Source: Anaspis maculata
Taxonomy: Eukaryota > Arthropoda > Insecta > Coleoptera > Scraptiidae
DNA: 64,000 nt
Assembly: GCA_949128115.1 (NCBI GenBank)
Contig: OX421963.1
Span: forward strand, 53,377,306-53,441,305
Direction of reading: 5' to 3'
In this document: positions 57,601 through 64,000 of the stretch, in pieces
Layout: the number at the start of each line of letters is the position of its first letter
Numbering within the stretch: the stretch's first letter is position 1
Program-made: the position numbers and the translations under genes
The notes under the pieces: generated by a model
Database searches by the model: none
The model's input: only the letters and a program-made list of their open reading frames with translations
Told to the model about the DNA's origin: nothing

Positions 57601-60600
57601 ACCATTCATATTTTTGACATTTTTCTACATTGCACGGATTGTGCTATAGATCTTTCGAATTTAAGCTCTTATGCAATGTCGATTTTTGTTTTTTTGAAAC
57701 TTTTGTACTTAATTAGATATTTTGCGTTTTGGATCTTTTGTATTTTGGATATTTTGCGCTTTGGGCCAAATGCATTAATCATTAAACCTATCGTTTGTAG
57801 ACCTTTCATTTTGAGTTTTTTCTCCCCCCCCCCTTCGCTTTTGGGCAAAGTTGGCATGGAATTTTCTGAATATACCTACAGCGGCGGACATCTTGGATTT
57901 ATGACCCTCCATATACCAGGAATGACGGATCACGCAATCTAAACCATCAAACATGACTACATAAAACAAAATACTTTCTTTCCGAGTTCGTGGGGGGCCG
58001 GGAAAGTAAAACAAATATCTTTAGGTCGGTTATTTCAATTATGGATGCACAGTTTTTCCTCCTATTCAAGTATTCCATCTGTTGTCCAAAAACGGTTCTA
58101 AAACAGTTTCGCGGCTGATATCTTTTGAACGATGCAAGATACCACCAATAGTGTAAGGAACTTTCTTGGTCGCTGTTCACTGATGAACAACATGTGCTTA
58201 GCTAATGACACGTAGAAGCTTCGTAAATAAAATTACGATAAATTATCCCCCTGTGTGTTTTAAATGGGCGCCATGTTGGATTTTTGACAGCTCACAGGTG
58301 AACATCATGAATTTCACATAGAACAACTGGTACAGCATCATCACCAAGTACAGATTGAAGCTATTTCACATCATTATTTCACTTCTATTTTCGAAAATTT
58401 GTAGGATTTTTCTCGCTTGCCTGACTTCTGGGCCTATAGATAGACCATATGGGTGCGAGGTGTACCCAATCGTTTTTGTTTCATCTCATACGTCTTCAGC
58501 GACCCCGAAAACCTAAGAATCGATATCCAACACATGGGTAATTGACGCTCACTTTGTAATTTTGACCTTCAGCTCTAATTTTCAAAAATGACTACTCAAC
58601 TCGACTTCCGGTGACCGCACGAGAGTTTTGACATTGTCATTGTATCGAGGAGGTCTGAGTTATATAGTTTTGACACCAAACACGCCTCAGCAGGTTTGGA
58701 AGATGAAGTTTTGTATTTTTTTATAGTATTCCCTCCCCCTCCCCAAATCTCGGCTCCTAAGGGATGAATTTTTAGGAACTGCGGGTCAAATTTTTCTAAT
58801 GGGTCTAGACAACAAATATGCAAAGTGGCTTGCTTGTATCATCAAATGCCACTTTTTTTCAGTAATCCTGGTGTACCGCTTGCACTATTAGGCGTTATTC
58901 CTTACACCTTACGCCTTATTTTAGTCTATGAACCCAGCATTAATTTTTTCAATTCTTTCAACTTACCTGTTGTTGAAATTTCAGACGTATTCCAATCAAA
59001 ACAACTTACGTCGACATGGTGATCGGCCATTTACGCTCCGACGACATCTACAGCCAACTATCCGTCTATCCTCTGCCAAAACACAGAAGCACAGCTTTAG
59101 CAAATCAAGCGTCGATGCTTTACGTCTGTCTCTATTTTGCCACCAATATTCTGCACGCCCAAACGGCCATAATGCGGGAAATTGTCGACAAGTATTTCCC
59201 AGACAATTGGGTGATATCCATCTACATGGGCTTCATAGTTAACCTAGTGGAAACTTGGGAAGCTTTTAGAGCTGCCAAACTGGCTTTGAACAACACACTC
59301 GAGGGTATAAACGTGAAGAGTTACGCCAGTAGCTTCGGCAGTAGCGTTTTGTCTTTGCTGAATCAGACCAATATGAAATTGAAAGAAGGCATCGTGACCA
59401 AAGATACGCTTTTGAAAGACGTAAACAACATCATTACGCTACTTAGAGATTGTAATGTCACTATAAGATGGCTAATGTTGCATAGCGTCGTCAAACCTCA
59501 AGATAAGAATAAAAGAACCAAACAATTGCGAGATCTGATCCTGGTCGAATCGAAGTACGAGCATGTTCAATTGTTCAAGTTGCTGCTTAACACTGCCCAG
59601 TTAGAGTTGATAACAAGAGAATTATACAGGAATTTGCTCGTTGAGAAAGAGACTCAGTGGCAGGAATTGAAAGATGAGAGCTATAAAAGTTTGGTAGAAC
59701 TGTCCGAAGTGTTTGGTGGAACAAAGCCTTTGAGCAGGGTGCCAAAGAATAATAATCTTCATCAGTGGTTCCTTGAAATTTCAAATCAAGTTGATAGCTT
59801 ACGCCAAGAGGATGCGGCTTCTGCGCGAAAGACCGTTCAACTAATTCAGGCATTGGAAGAAGTCCAAGAATTCCACCAGCTGGAGTCGAACATGCAAGTG
59901 ATCCAATATTTATCTGAAACGAGGAAATTTATGCACCAAATGATCAGGAACATGAACATCAAGGAAGACGTTCTGATTACGTTGCAAATTATCGGCGATT
60001 TCAGTTATGCTTGGGAACTTATCGATTCGTTCACGCCCATTATGCAGTCTGGAATAAAAAAGGAGCCCACATTGGTCATAAAATTGAGAGCAATTTTTCT
60101 AAAGCTGGCTTCGGCTCTGGAAACACCTCTGTTAAGAATAAATCAGGCGAGGAGTGAAGATCTCATTTCGGTATCGCAATATTACAGTAGCGAATTGGAA
60201 ATTTACGTGAGGCTAGTGCTTCAGATTATTCCAAAAATGATGTTTGAAAAGATGAAGAAGATTATGGAAATCCAGACGTCTGTGTTGAAAGAGCTGCCCA
60301 CCAGATTAGATAAAGACAAGCTCAAGGACTACGCTCAGCTCAATGAGAGGTTCGAGTTCGCGGAATTGACGCATTCTATCTCCGTTTTCAGTCAAGGTAG
60401 GTAAATATATAATACTGGAAAATTTCGAAGAATTGCAAAAAAATCGGTTATTTTTGGTGTAAGTATGGGTAGGGTGGCGTTTCCCGCTAGAATGCTGAAT
60501 GAATGAACCATCAGTATTTGGTATAGGAGGTTCACCCCTCCCTTTCTGTTTCACCCTTCTGAGGGCCCTCTCTTGCCACTTTGACGCTATAGAGCCCTTT

Positions 60601-62977
60601 TCCCGTCCGCTCTTATTGTTAAACGCTCGTATGTACATCCAGCACTTCAAGGCATATTCATATAGTGGGTGGGTAATGGGTTTTGTGTGTGTGCTACTTC
60701 AAGCTAGAGCATAGTTTTCTAGTCAGACCGATTTTGATGAATTATGTAAATTATAGATAAGTATGTACGATAAAATTAACTCGTACATGTGTTTATGTAT
60801 TCCCATAAGAACGGGTACTTGTCCGCACGTGGTAACTTCTCAAGTCCAGTTGTGAACTTCAGCACTTGATCTTCGATGCCGCCCCACACTAAAATGTTAT
60901 TATTGTAATTGTTATCGATAATTCGGCAATATTTTTCTTAGCTTGGGTACCACCATGACCATGAGCTACCCATTAGATCTGAAATCATTCTTTGTCTAGG
61001 ACTCCATTCCGTTTGGAGATTTCAGACGCCAGCAAGCAACAAATAATCCTTTGCCGCCAAACCAACCTCTTCGGGGTAATTAAAAAAAAAAACGTAACAA
61101 TTGACCCGTGAGTCGTATGAGTGTGAAATTTTTGTTGAAAGAAAGTTTACATTCTCCTCCAAATATAACTTTCCATAATGTATTAATGTATTATGATAAG
61201 AACGGGTACTTATCCGCATGTCATAACTTCTTAGATCCAGCCGGCTTCTGAAATGCTGCAGCACTTCATCGGCGATGCTGCGCCACACTAAATTGTTATT
61301 ATTGTAATTGTTTATCATTATTTCATCGAGATTTTTCTTGGTTCGGAATACAAGGTCATGAGCTACCCATTGGAGGAAATTTTTTTCGCAAAACCTTTTC
61401 GTCTAGAACTAGATGCTGTGACGGACGGACAGACAAACGGACAAAGCGAGGACATAAGCGCCTTCCCGTTTTTAGAAGTGCGCTAAAATGCTAAAAACAG
61501 TTAGTCTTTCCACAGAAACTTGTACTTCTGTCGAGAATAATGCGCTGTTATCCTGTACCCGTGTATTATCGCCCATTTATCGTTTGTCTTGTTTGATCAT
61601 AGGAATGAGGATGATGAAAAGCACTCTAGTTGGTGTAATCTGCTTGGATCCAAAGAAACTCCTTGAAGACGGAATCCGCAAACAGCTTGTCCAGTACATC
61701 TCGGACTCCTTACATCACGAGCTGATGTTCACAACTCCCAGACCGAAAACTGATGAGCTAGAGCAGAAACTTTCTGCCTTGGCACGTTCAATGGATGGTT
61801 ACAAAAGATCCTTCGAGTACATTCAAGACTACATCAATATAAACGGTTTGAAAATATGGCAGGAAGAAGTAACCCGCATCATCAACTACAACGTCGAGCA
61901 GGAATGCAACGGATTTTTACGAAACAAAGTTCACACTTGGGAAAGTGTCTATCAGAATCGTCATATCTACATTCCGTTGTACCCATCCCTGGACAGTCGC
62001 AGCGTGAATTTCATTGGCCGATTGGCCAGAGAAATCATGCGTTTGACTGAGCCGAGAAATTCCGTATATATTGATCAGACGTCGACTTGGTACGACATGA
62101 AAACTCGCAAGCCTGTCTTCAATAAGGAAACCATCACGTTGATGACGACTGCAATCGAAATTTCGGGCGTGGTCGGATTAGACAGACTCTTCTCGTTTAT
62201 GATAGTTTCGAATTTGCAAAAGCTCTCAAAGTTTTTGGAAAACAAAAATGCCAAAAACAACTCTTGGCAGAACGTCTTGTCTAGCATTTGTAAAGAAATG
62301 AAATTCGTTGAAACGGCCCAAAATCCGGCGAAGTTCTATCAAAATTGTATCAGTCGAACAACGAAAATCTGGGGTGATTTCCTCGATTGCGTTCTGGTTG
62401 TTGGACAGTTGCAGTTACTCCGAAACTTGTTGGCATTTCATTTGAACAAATGCTGCAAATTTAACGCTAAAAACTTGGAATCTTCGCTCCAGTCATTGAG
62501 CAGGTTCTTTTGCATCCTAAATAATCTTGTAGTCGTATTTTGAAATAATGAAAATGTTTGTAGATCGTTGCTTCTGGACATTGAAAGCGGAAAATATTCG
62601 CCCACAGAAGAGGTCATGTTGACGCTCTCTCAGTATTTTGATTATTCAGGGCTCAATAATCCTTTCAATAAAATCTACATAACGTCTAGGCTTGATGAAA
62701 GTTACTCACTCACGATTTTCACTTTTGTGATAGCACATTTGAGCAAATTGTTTATGGTCAAACAACTGGGTAAGCTTTTCTTGTTAAGTGTTCCAACATT
62801 TTTGGTACCTACAGTTTTTTCAGGACCTTTCAATAAAAGAAATGGCGATCAAATCGATGGAGCAACATTTTCCGTGGCCGTTCACACTCTAATCAAACAG
62901 TTCCATAATAAGCTGAACCAGTCTTTCATTGAACAGTTGGCGGGATATATTACTCAATTAACCAACTACAGTATCAG
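35832..62977 (+). CDS. WASHC5: WASH complex subunit strumpellin (partial at 3' end)
   Basis: Strumpellin is a core subunit of the pentameric WASH complex, which activates Arp2/3 on endosomes to build actin patches for cargo sorting. Exons: 35832-35953, 36009-36111, 36170-36361, 36417-36628, 58985-60396, 61603-62503, 62564-62769 and 62824-62977. All junctions are GT-AG and phases join without a break, giving 3,302 nt (1,100 codons plus 2 nt). The protein is all-helical and shares conserved blocks with animal strumpellin: start [94 protein letters not shown] and [11 protein letters not shown]. The family is about 1,160 residues, so about 50 C-terminal residues lie off-window. Intron 4 is 22.4 kb and intron 5 is 1.2 kb; the other five are 54-60 bp. 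Confidence 0.95.
36990..37151. mobile_element. 162-bp hairpin MITE
   Basis: GTTAAAATCATGAATTAGGG then CAGGCT is mirrored by AGCCTG then CCCTAATTCATGATTTTAAC. Matched arms extend inward through TACGT blocks. Non-coding. Confidence 0.7.
37983..41194. mobile_element. 3.2-kb long-TIR palindromic element F, copy 1
   Basis: It starts TAGTGCTAGCGGTACGC and ends GTACCGCTTGCACTA, with CCC on both sides. Long mirrored arms run inward for over 700 bp (matched blocks CATTTGATGATACAAGCAAG, GGAAGTCGAGTTAGGTCGTC-like, CATATGGGCGAACGG). The related hAT-like fragment at about 51.88 kb lacks it and shows the empty site CCGCCCCCCTAG. Inside is a fragment of the S element (38569-39178). Interior ORFs show no family. 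Confidence 0.75.
38569..39178 (+). mobile_element. Half copy (right arm) of the S element
   Basis: The sequence from AAGAACAAGAACCAAGGGCC to TGGACCACCCTGTA matches 44300-44919, the right arm of the full element. It interrupts element F just after GATTCATGATGTTCA. Confidence 0.7.
41385..41700 (-). mobile_element. tRNA-derived SINE, minus strand
   Basis: On the minus strand, GTGGTGTGGTAGTTAGCGCG is a clear box A region and GGTCGCGGGTCCGATCTCC a box B, about 35 bp apart. The tRNA-related head is at about 41590-41690; a tRNA-unrelated body extends toward 41400. The plus-strand frame reading [11 protein letters not shown] is a by-product of the tRNA head. Confidence 0.65.
42298..42554 (+). repeat. 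257-bp direct repeat, left copy
   Basis: It begins ATAGATAATTTATTGAAA and ends CGCCAAATCGT. Identical by eye to 44921-45177. It includes an open frame (from 42370) [20 protein letters not shown], then KKLARGA, with no known family. The pair flanks a 5'-truncated LINE plus the S element. Confidence 0.85.
42555..43676 (+). pseudogene. 5'-truncated LINE, reverse transcriptase C-terminal domain
   Basis: A frame continues in phase from the left direct repeat to 43361. It encodes the end of a non-LTR retrotransposon ORF2: a helical region ([19 protein letters not shown]) followed by the C-terminal zinc knuckle [19 protein letters not shown], of the form C-x2-C-x10-H-x4-C. The catalytic reverse transcriptase and endonuclease are missing. 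The 3' end is a short ATT microsatellite (TTATTATTATA), and AATAAA precedes it. Full-length relatives exceed 3 kb. The fusion frame starting at 42471 is chimeric and probably accidental. Confidence 0.75.
43377..43676 (+). other. LINE 3' untranslated region
   Basis: AT-rich sequence between the ORF stop at 43361 and the terminal ATT microsatellite, with AATAAA at about 43656. No coding content. Confidence 0.5.
43679..44919. mobile_element. 1,241-bp fold-back element S, TA duplication
   Basis: CAGGGTGGTCCAGGTTTTTG at the left and its inverse (CTGGACCACCCTG) at the right, TA on both sides. Arms of about 570 bp mirror each other (CAAACTTTGCAGGCTGATAG, AAAGTTGCAGAAAAAAATTG, CGCCACTGGATATTTTGG), with a spacer under 100 bp near 44270. 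It inserted in the TA of the LINE's terminal microsatellite. Confidence 0.8.
44921..45177 (+). repeat. 257-bp direct repeat, right copy
   Basis: Second copy of the 42298-42554 segment. Beyond it the original flank continues (GTGTCATAACTGTCAATGCC) with a polyadenylation-like ATAAAT and then a THAP-like remnant. Confidence 0.85.
45298..45442 (+). pseudogene. THAP-type zinc-finger remnant
   Basis: The start [20 protein letters not shown] is followed, after a frameshift, by [20 protein letters not shown]. This is the pattern of an N-terminal THAP domain (CCVPGC-like start, then WHxFP and KKRW). One zinc-ligand Cys is replaced by Arg, and the frame is broken, so it cannot be functional. THAP domains occur in P-element transposases and host regulators. 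A partial inverted duplicate of its downstream part lies at 45800-45890. Confidence 0.5.
45910..46728. mobile_element. 819-bp TIR element, TAA duplication, GGTGG-rich
   Basis: GCAGCAGTCACACTGAGCCA at the left and the inverse (CCAGTGTGACTGCTGC) at the right, TAA outside. Arms are made of CCACCCACC / GGTGGGTGGT runs. MITE V copy 4 is nested at 46437-46578 and is truncated on its right. Confidence 0.75.
46437..46578. mobile_element. MITE V copy 4, truncated
   Basis: It begins GGGCCACTATTCTTGAATCG and keeps the central hairpin, but stops after GTACGGATTATATAAAAC. The final 40 bp of the right arm is absent. Confidence 0.7.
46737..47441 (+). pseudogene. 5'-truncated LINE with TTGA tail
   Basis: The frame 46810-47229 reads [20 protein letters not shown], then [20 protein letters not shown], then [23 protein letters not shown]. 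This is the characteristic tail of many arthropod Jockey/CR1-like ORF2 proteins, downstream of the reverse transcriptase. It ends with AATAAAG and the microsatellite TTGATTGATTGA. An internal 23-bp duplication (GCGGTCAGGAACTTGCTTCTGA) precedes the stop. No catalytic part is present. Confidence 0.75.
47442..48396. other. Gene-free intron stretch with an unexplained ORF
   Basis: The first ~80 bp is a fragment of the 17.0-kb arm (AATATCAAATTTCCAGGACG). An open frame at 47755-48048 ([20 protein letters not shown], then [20 protein letters not shown]) looks protein-like but matches nothing I recognise. It is preceded by a TTTCAG. It may be a decayed transposon exon. Confidence 0.3.
48397..49193. 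mobile_element. TIR element D, TAA duplication, split by element C
   Basis: TGGTGCTATTCTGTAAAAAA and the inverse (TTTTTTAGAGAATCGCACCA) with TAA outside. Arms of about 44 bp extend through ACATTCCATAAATGCTCTGT. Element C copy 2 occupies most of its interior. Confidence 0.7.
48444..49096. mobile_element. TIR element C, copy 2, TAA duplication
   Basis: TCCATTCCAAGCTTAAAAAA and the inverse with TAA outside. Opposite orientation to copy 1 (32562-33231), about 90 percent alike by eye. It lacks the 12-bp end duplication of copy 1. Confidence 0.78.
49197..49865. other. No gene seen
   Basis: AT-rich intron sequence. A short perfect hairpin, GGTTACTCTTAAAGCGAGTAACC, lies at 49206-49228. The ORF at 49256-49549 has no family signature. 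Confidence 0.35.
49866..50054. mobile_element. 189-bp MITE, family Y single unit
   Basis: GGGTGCTTTCCACCTAG and CTAGGTGGAAAGCGCCC ends; interior ACGTGTTCTTACTCGGTTCT and GGTGGTATTTGTACCGTC match the 34239-34652 dimer. Confidence 0.75.
50199..50400 (+). pseudogene. Possible second THAP-like remnant
   Basis: [20 protein letters not shown] has a THAP-like opening in which the second Cys of the pair would be Trp. The frame then stops after TGLPKT. Weak: only the first dozen residues resemble a THAP domain. The downstream part resembles nothing I know. Confidence 0.2.
50401..51024. other. No gene seen
   Basis: The ORF at 50396-50578 (with a PPPPPAYLS end) is short and isolated. From 50780 on there is AT-balanced sequence that resumes at 58888 beyond element F copy 2, and so is pre-insertion intron. 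Confidence 0.35.
51600..51956 (+). mobile_element. Truncated hAT-like fragment
   Basis: AATTTCTTGTGTTATT, CAGCCCAGGGGAGTTCTCTT and the end GTTGGTCACCTTA match the 37.7-37.98 and 41.2-41.28 kb parts of the hAT-like element, in the same orientation and without the 3.2-kb insertion. The 5' terminus is missing. Confidence 0.65.
52314..53225. mobile_element. 912-bp TIR element, TA duplication
   Basis: CCGTCCGTTTTTTATTTTAG then GCCCCAGCCC, mirrored at the right, TA outside. Arms run inward through TGTCAAATTATTTTTGACAG and ACAGCTTCTAGGGGTCTTT; only about 300 bp in the middle is unpaired. Confidence 0.78.
53721..55205. mobile_element. TIR element B, copy 2, with a nested MITE
   Basis: TACGTTGTTTCAGAAATATT and the inverse at the right end. 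About 1,040 bp on the left matches copy 1 (29920-30915) with small indels. A 361-bp MITE interrupts it at the base where copy 1 carries a different element. Confidence 0.75.
54765..55125. mobile_element. 361-bp TIR MITE, TA duplication
   Basis: CCGAGCGTTCATTAATTAAA with sub-terminal GGGTCAAGGGTGCC, mirrored at the right; TA outside. A frame at 54871-55083 spans most of it, with no recognised family. Confidence 0.75.
55208..56568. mobile_element. 1.36-kb long-TIR element P, TA duplication
   Basis: GGGCTGTTCATTATTACTTA and its inverse, TA outside. Arms of about 390-410 bp mirror each other (CTGTCGACTTGGGGAAACGG and CCGTTTCCCCAAATCGACAG; CTTCTAGGGACTCCTCAGTA and its inverse). About 560 bp in the middle (55600-56160) is unpaired and has a 90-codon frame without a signature. 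Confidence 0.75.
58985..60396 (+). CDS. WASHC5: WASHC5 exon 5
   Basis: The acceptor GAAATTTCAG opens the exon; its first base completes an Arg codon with AG from exon 4, across 22 kb. It encodes about 470 residues, the central helical core, from RIPI to SVFSQG. It ends in a G before donor GTAGGT. The ATG at 59016 is internal and not the start. Confidence 0.95.
60397..61602 (+). other. WASHC5 intron 5, 1.2 kb
   Basis: GTAGGT donor, TTGATCATAG acceptor. About 60 percent of it is the inverted repeat copy described next. The frame starting at 61488 runs through the acceptor and is not the real start of exon 6. Confidence 0.85.
60750..61487 (-). repeat. Inverted relative of the 1,094-bp unit
   Basis: On the minus strand it starts TAGCGCACTTCT, then AAACGGGAAGGCGCTTAT-like sequence, a GTCC microsatellite, AACCAAGAAAAATCTCG and AATAATAACAATTTAGTGTG, matching the array at 11630-14911. 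It holds one unit plus part of a second. Insertion into the gene antisense to the array orientation. Confidence 0.7.
61603..62503 (+). CDS. WASHC5: WASHC5 exon 6
   Basis: The acceptor TTGATCATAG is followed by GA, completing Gly. The exon encodes about 300 residues starting [12 protein letters not shown], through [43 protein letters not shown] and [11 protein letters not shown]. The donor is GTTCTT after AG (62504). That is weaker than GTAAGT, but the phase and the homologous continuation into exon 7 support it. Reading through would stop at 62541. Confidence 0.92.
62564..62769 (+). CDS. WASHC5: WASHC5 exon 7
   Basis: Acceptor TGTTTGTAG. It encodes [16 protein letters not shown], then [17 protein letters not shown] and a hydrophobic helix ending KLFMVKQLG. 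Donor GTAAGC. Intron 6 before it is 60 bp. Confidence 0.9.
62824..62977 (+). CDS. WASHC5: WASHC5 exon 8
   Basis: Acceptor GTTTTTTCAG after a 54-bp intron. It encodes [18 protein letters not shown], then [20 protein letters not shown], ending in a split AG before GTAGGT. The conserved C-terminal exon (the family block resembling FLEDYVR) was not found in 62978-64000. Confidence 0.9.
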
Positions 62978-63785
62978 GTAGGTACTTAATGAAAACTTCA
63001 AAGAGACCATTCAATCCATGTTTGTGAAGTTGAGCAGTTCAACTTCTGGTTTTACAAAATAATGGCTTATTCCGTCAGAAAGCCCCTGAGCCTTTGGGAG
63101 CATTTTGTTACACATATTCCGGATGTTGAGTGCTAGAAAACCACCACCACCTTGCATTTGATGACCACGCGATGCCGTTTAGTACAGATCTTGCATGAGG
63201 TGTCTCAGAAGTAATGCCCTTTCTTTCATTGCCGCGTTCGCGTTGCACATCTCCCTATCCTTTTTTTGTAGGTAAAAATAAAATTAAACCAATTATTTTT
63301 GTGATCTAACAAAGAAGTTTTTTTCCGGCTGTGTGAAAACAGCGCTGGGAAAAATGGCGATGGCGTGGCGCCTCCAAAAATAGTGCGTAATAAAGAGCGC
63401 ATGAGCTAGGTCCCCACAGGCGATATAAACTGCTCGTCAAAAATCAGGCATAGACCAAAATTTGCTCCAAATTCAAGCAAGGATTTCTTCGGGGAAAGAT
63501 ATCCGATTTAAAAAAAAATTGATGGTACCTGGTAGAGCTTTTCTTCAGCTACAAGACGCTATGTGACTTACGTCACCATCGACTTTGTCCACGATATACA
63601 GGGTCCTGCAACAGTTGTTCCATTTTTGCGCTATAACAAAAACAAAGATTTTTTTAAATGAAATGCCCCACTTTTAATTTCATTTTCTTGTTCAGCTTTT
63701 CAAGGTCTATTATAGGCGTATTTTTGTTTTTTCAATTTGTGGCAGTGCTACCAACAAAAAATTAAAAATTAATTTTTTTCGTAAT
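62978..63785 (+). other. WASHC5 intron 8 start or flank, no exon seen
   Basis: It starts with the exon 8 donor GTAGGT. I looked for the last strumpellin exon (about 50 residues) in all three frames and did not find it. No other coding signal. Confidence 0.5.
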
Positions 63786-63866
63786 AGGGCAATTGCATGA
63801 TGTTGGTTCAGCTTGTCGCCACTTGGTGGCTTTGGTTTGGTGGCACAGCGCGCTTGCGCTAGATCC
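63786..63866 (-). mobile_element. LINE fragment, minus strand
   Basis: Read on the minus strand, GCGCAAGCGC, GCCACCAAGTGGCGACAAGC and CATCATGCAATTGCCCTA match 46750-46830, the start of the TTGA-tailed LINE fragment. It directly adjoins MITE V copy 5. Confidence 0.6.
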
Positions 63867-63867
63867 A

Positions 63868-64000
63868 GGGCCACTATTCTTGAATCTTGTGAGAAAAGTC
63901 CCTGGGAGTAAAATACATTCCGCAGTACACTGATGTAGCGAATGTTGCCTAAAATCGTGGTTTTCAGGCAACTTTCGCTACAGAAGTGTAGTACGAATTA
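63868..64000. mobile_element. MITE V copy 5, cut by the window end
   Basis: GGGCCACTATTCTTGAATC through GTAGTACGAATTA follows copy 1 base for base with few changes. The right end lies outside the window. Confidence 0.75.

Larger units (their letters stand above)
51025..58887. mobile_element. Long-TIR palindromic element F, copy 2, 7.9 kb with nested insertions
   Basis: The same ends as copy 1 (TAGTGCTAGCGGTACGC; GTACCGCTTGCACTA), with TTA on both sides. About 440 bp of each outer arm matches copy 1. Nested inside: a truncated hAT-like piece (to 51956), a TA element (52314-53225), and the CTA element 53333-56950, which itself carries element B copy 2 and element P. Without these it would be about the size of copy 1. 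Confidence 0.75.
36629..58984 (+). other. WASHC5 intron 4, 22.4 kb of nested elements
   Basis: The donor GTGGGT at 36629 and acceptor TTTCAG at 58984 delimit it. Contents, in order: a hairpin MITE, a hAT-like element holding a 3.2-kb palindromic element, a SINE, two LINE fragments, THAP remnants, TAA-flanked MITEs, and a 7.9-kb palindromic element with four further insertions. No exon homologous to strumpellin is missing between exons 4 and 5. Confidence 0.85.

Noticed and set aside
59016..60404. A separate 462-residue gene starting at ATG 59016
   Set aside because: It is exon 5 of WASHC5; conserved residues continue upstream to the acceptor at 58984 and the frame runs past the real donor.
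61488..62543. Gene start at 61488
   Set aside because: The first 115 bases are intron and repeat end; strumpellin homology begins exactly after the acceptor at 61602.

Overview
This window looks like nuclear DNA of an animal, most likely an insect; I cannot fix the order. The evidence is two conserved eukaryotic genes with very small introns (54-60 bp), a tRNA-derived SINE, 5'-truncated non-LTR retrotransposons, and a dense layer of terminal-inverted-repeat (TIR) DNA elements. There are no operons, Shine-Dalgarno sites or CRISPR arrays. Coding sequence is under 7 percent of the window.

Genes. (1) 2206-2817, minus strand: the first three coding exons of tRNA dimethylallyltransferase (TRIT1/MiaA family). 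The rest should lie beyond position 1. (2) 35832-62977, plus strand: strumpellin, the WASHC5 subunit of the endosomal WASH actin-nucleating complex. Eight exons encode about 1,100 residues, and the last ~50 residues should lie beyond position 64000. The two genes are divergent, about 33 kb apart.

Layout. 1-2.8 kb: TRIT1. 2.9-11.3 kb: a series of TIR elements, one carrying tRNA-like modules. 11.3-17.1 kb: a composite region bracketed by inverted arms, holding three ~1.09-kb tandem units and a ~1-kb palindrome, followed by a head-to-head pair of dead Tc1-like transposase fragments. 18.3-23.4 kb: GC-rich minisatellites, the largest enclosed in a TIR element. 23.4-28.6 kb: a ~4-kb element ending in CACTGTAAGAAA that encloses a possible small spliced gene. 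29.1-35.6 kb: nested MITEs and a 112-bp triplicate. 35.8-63 kb: WASHC5. Its fourth intron is 22.4 kb and is a stack of nested elements (a hAT-like element, long palindromic elements, two LINE fragments, THAP-domain remnants), while five of its other six introns are 54-60 bp.

How it fits together. TRIT1 (tRNA A37 modification) and WASHC5 (endosomal actin) have no known functional link. The main interest is transposon archaeology. Several elements occur more than once, so their uninterrupted sites are also present in the window. This gives exact boundaries and target-site duplications (TA, TTA/TAA, CTA, one 8-bp hAT-type, one 257-bp flanking a LINE). Two patterns stand out: insertions at the exact centre of a palindrome, and different MITEs at the same nucleotide of two copies of one element. 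I found no clear, intact, new protein-coding system. The best candidate for an undescribed gene is the spliced reading frame at 26.0-26.4 kb. All alignments here were made by eye.
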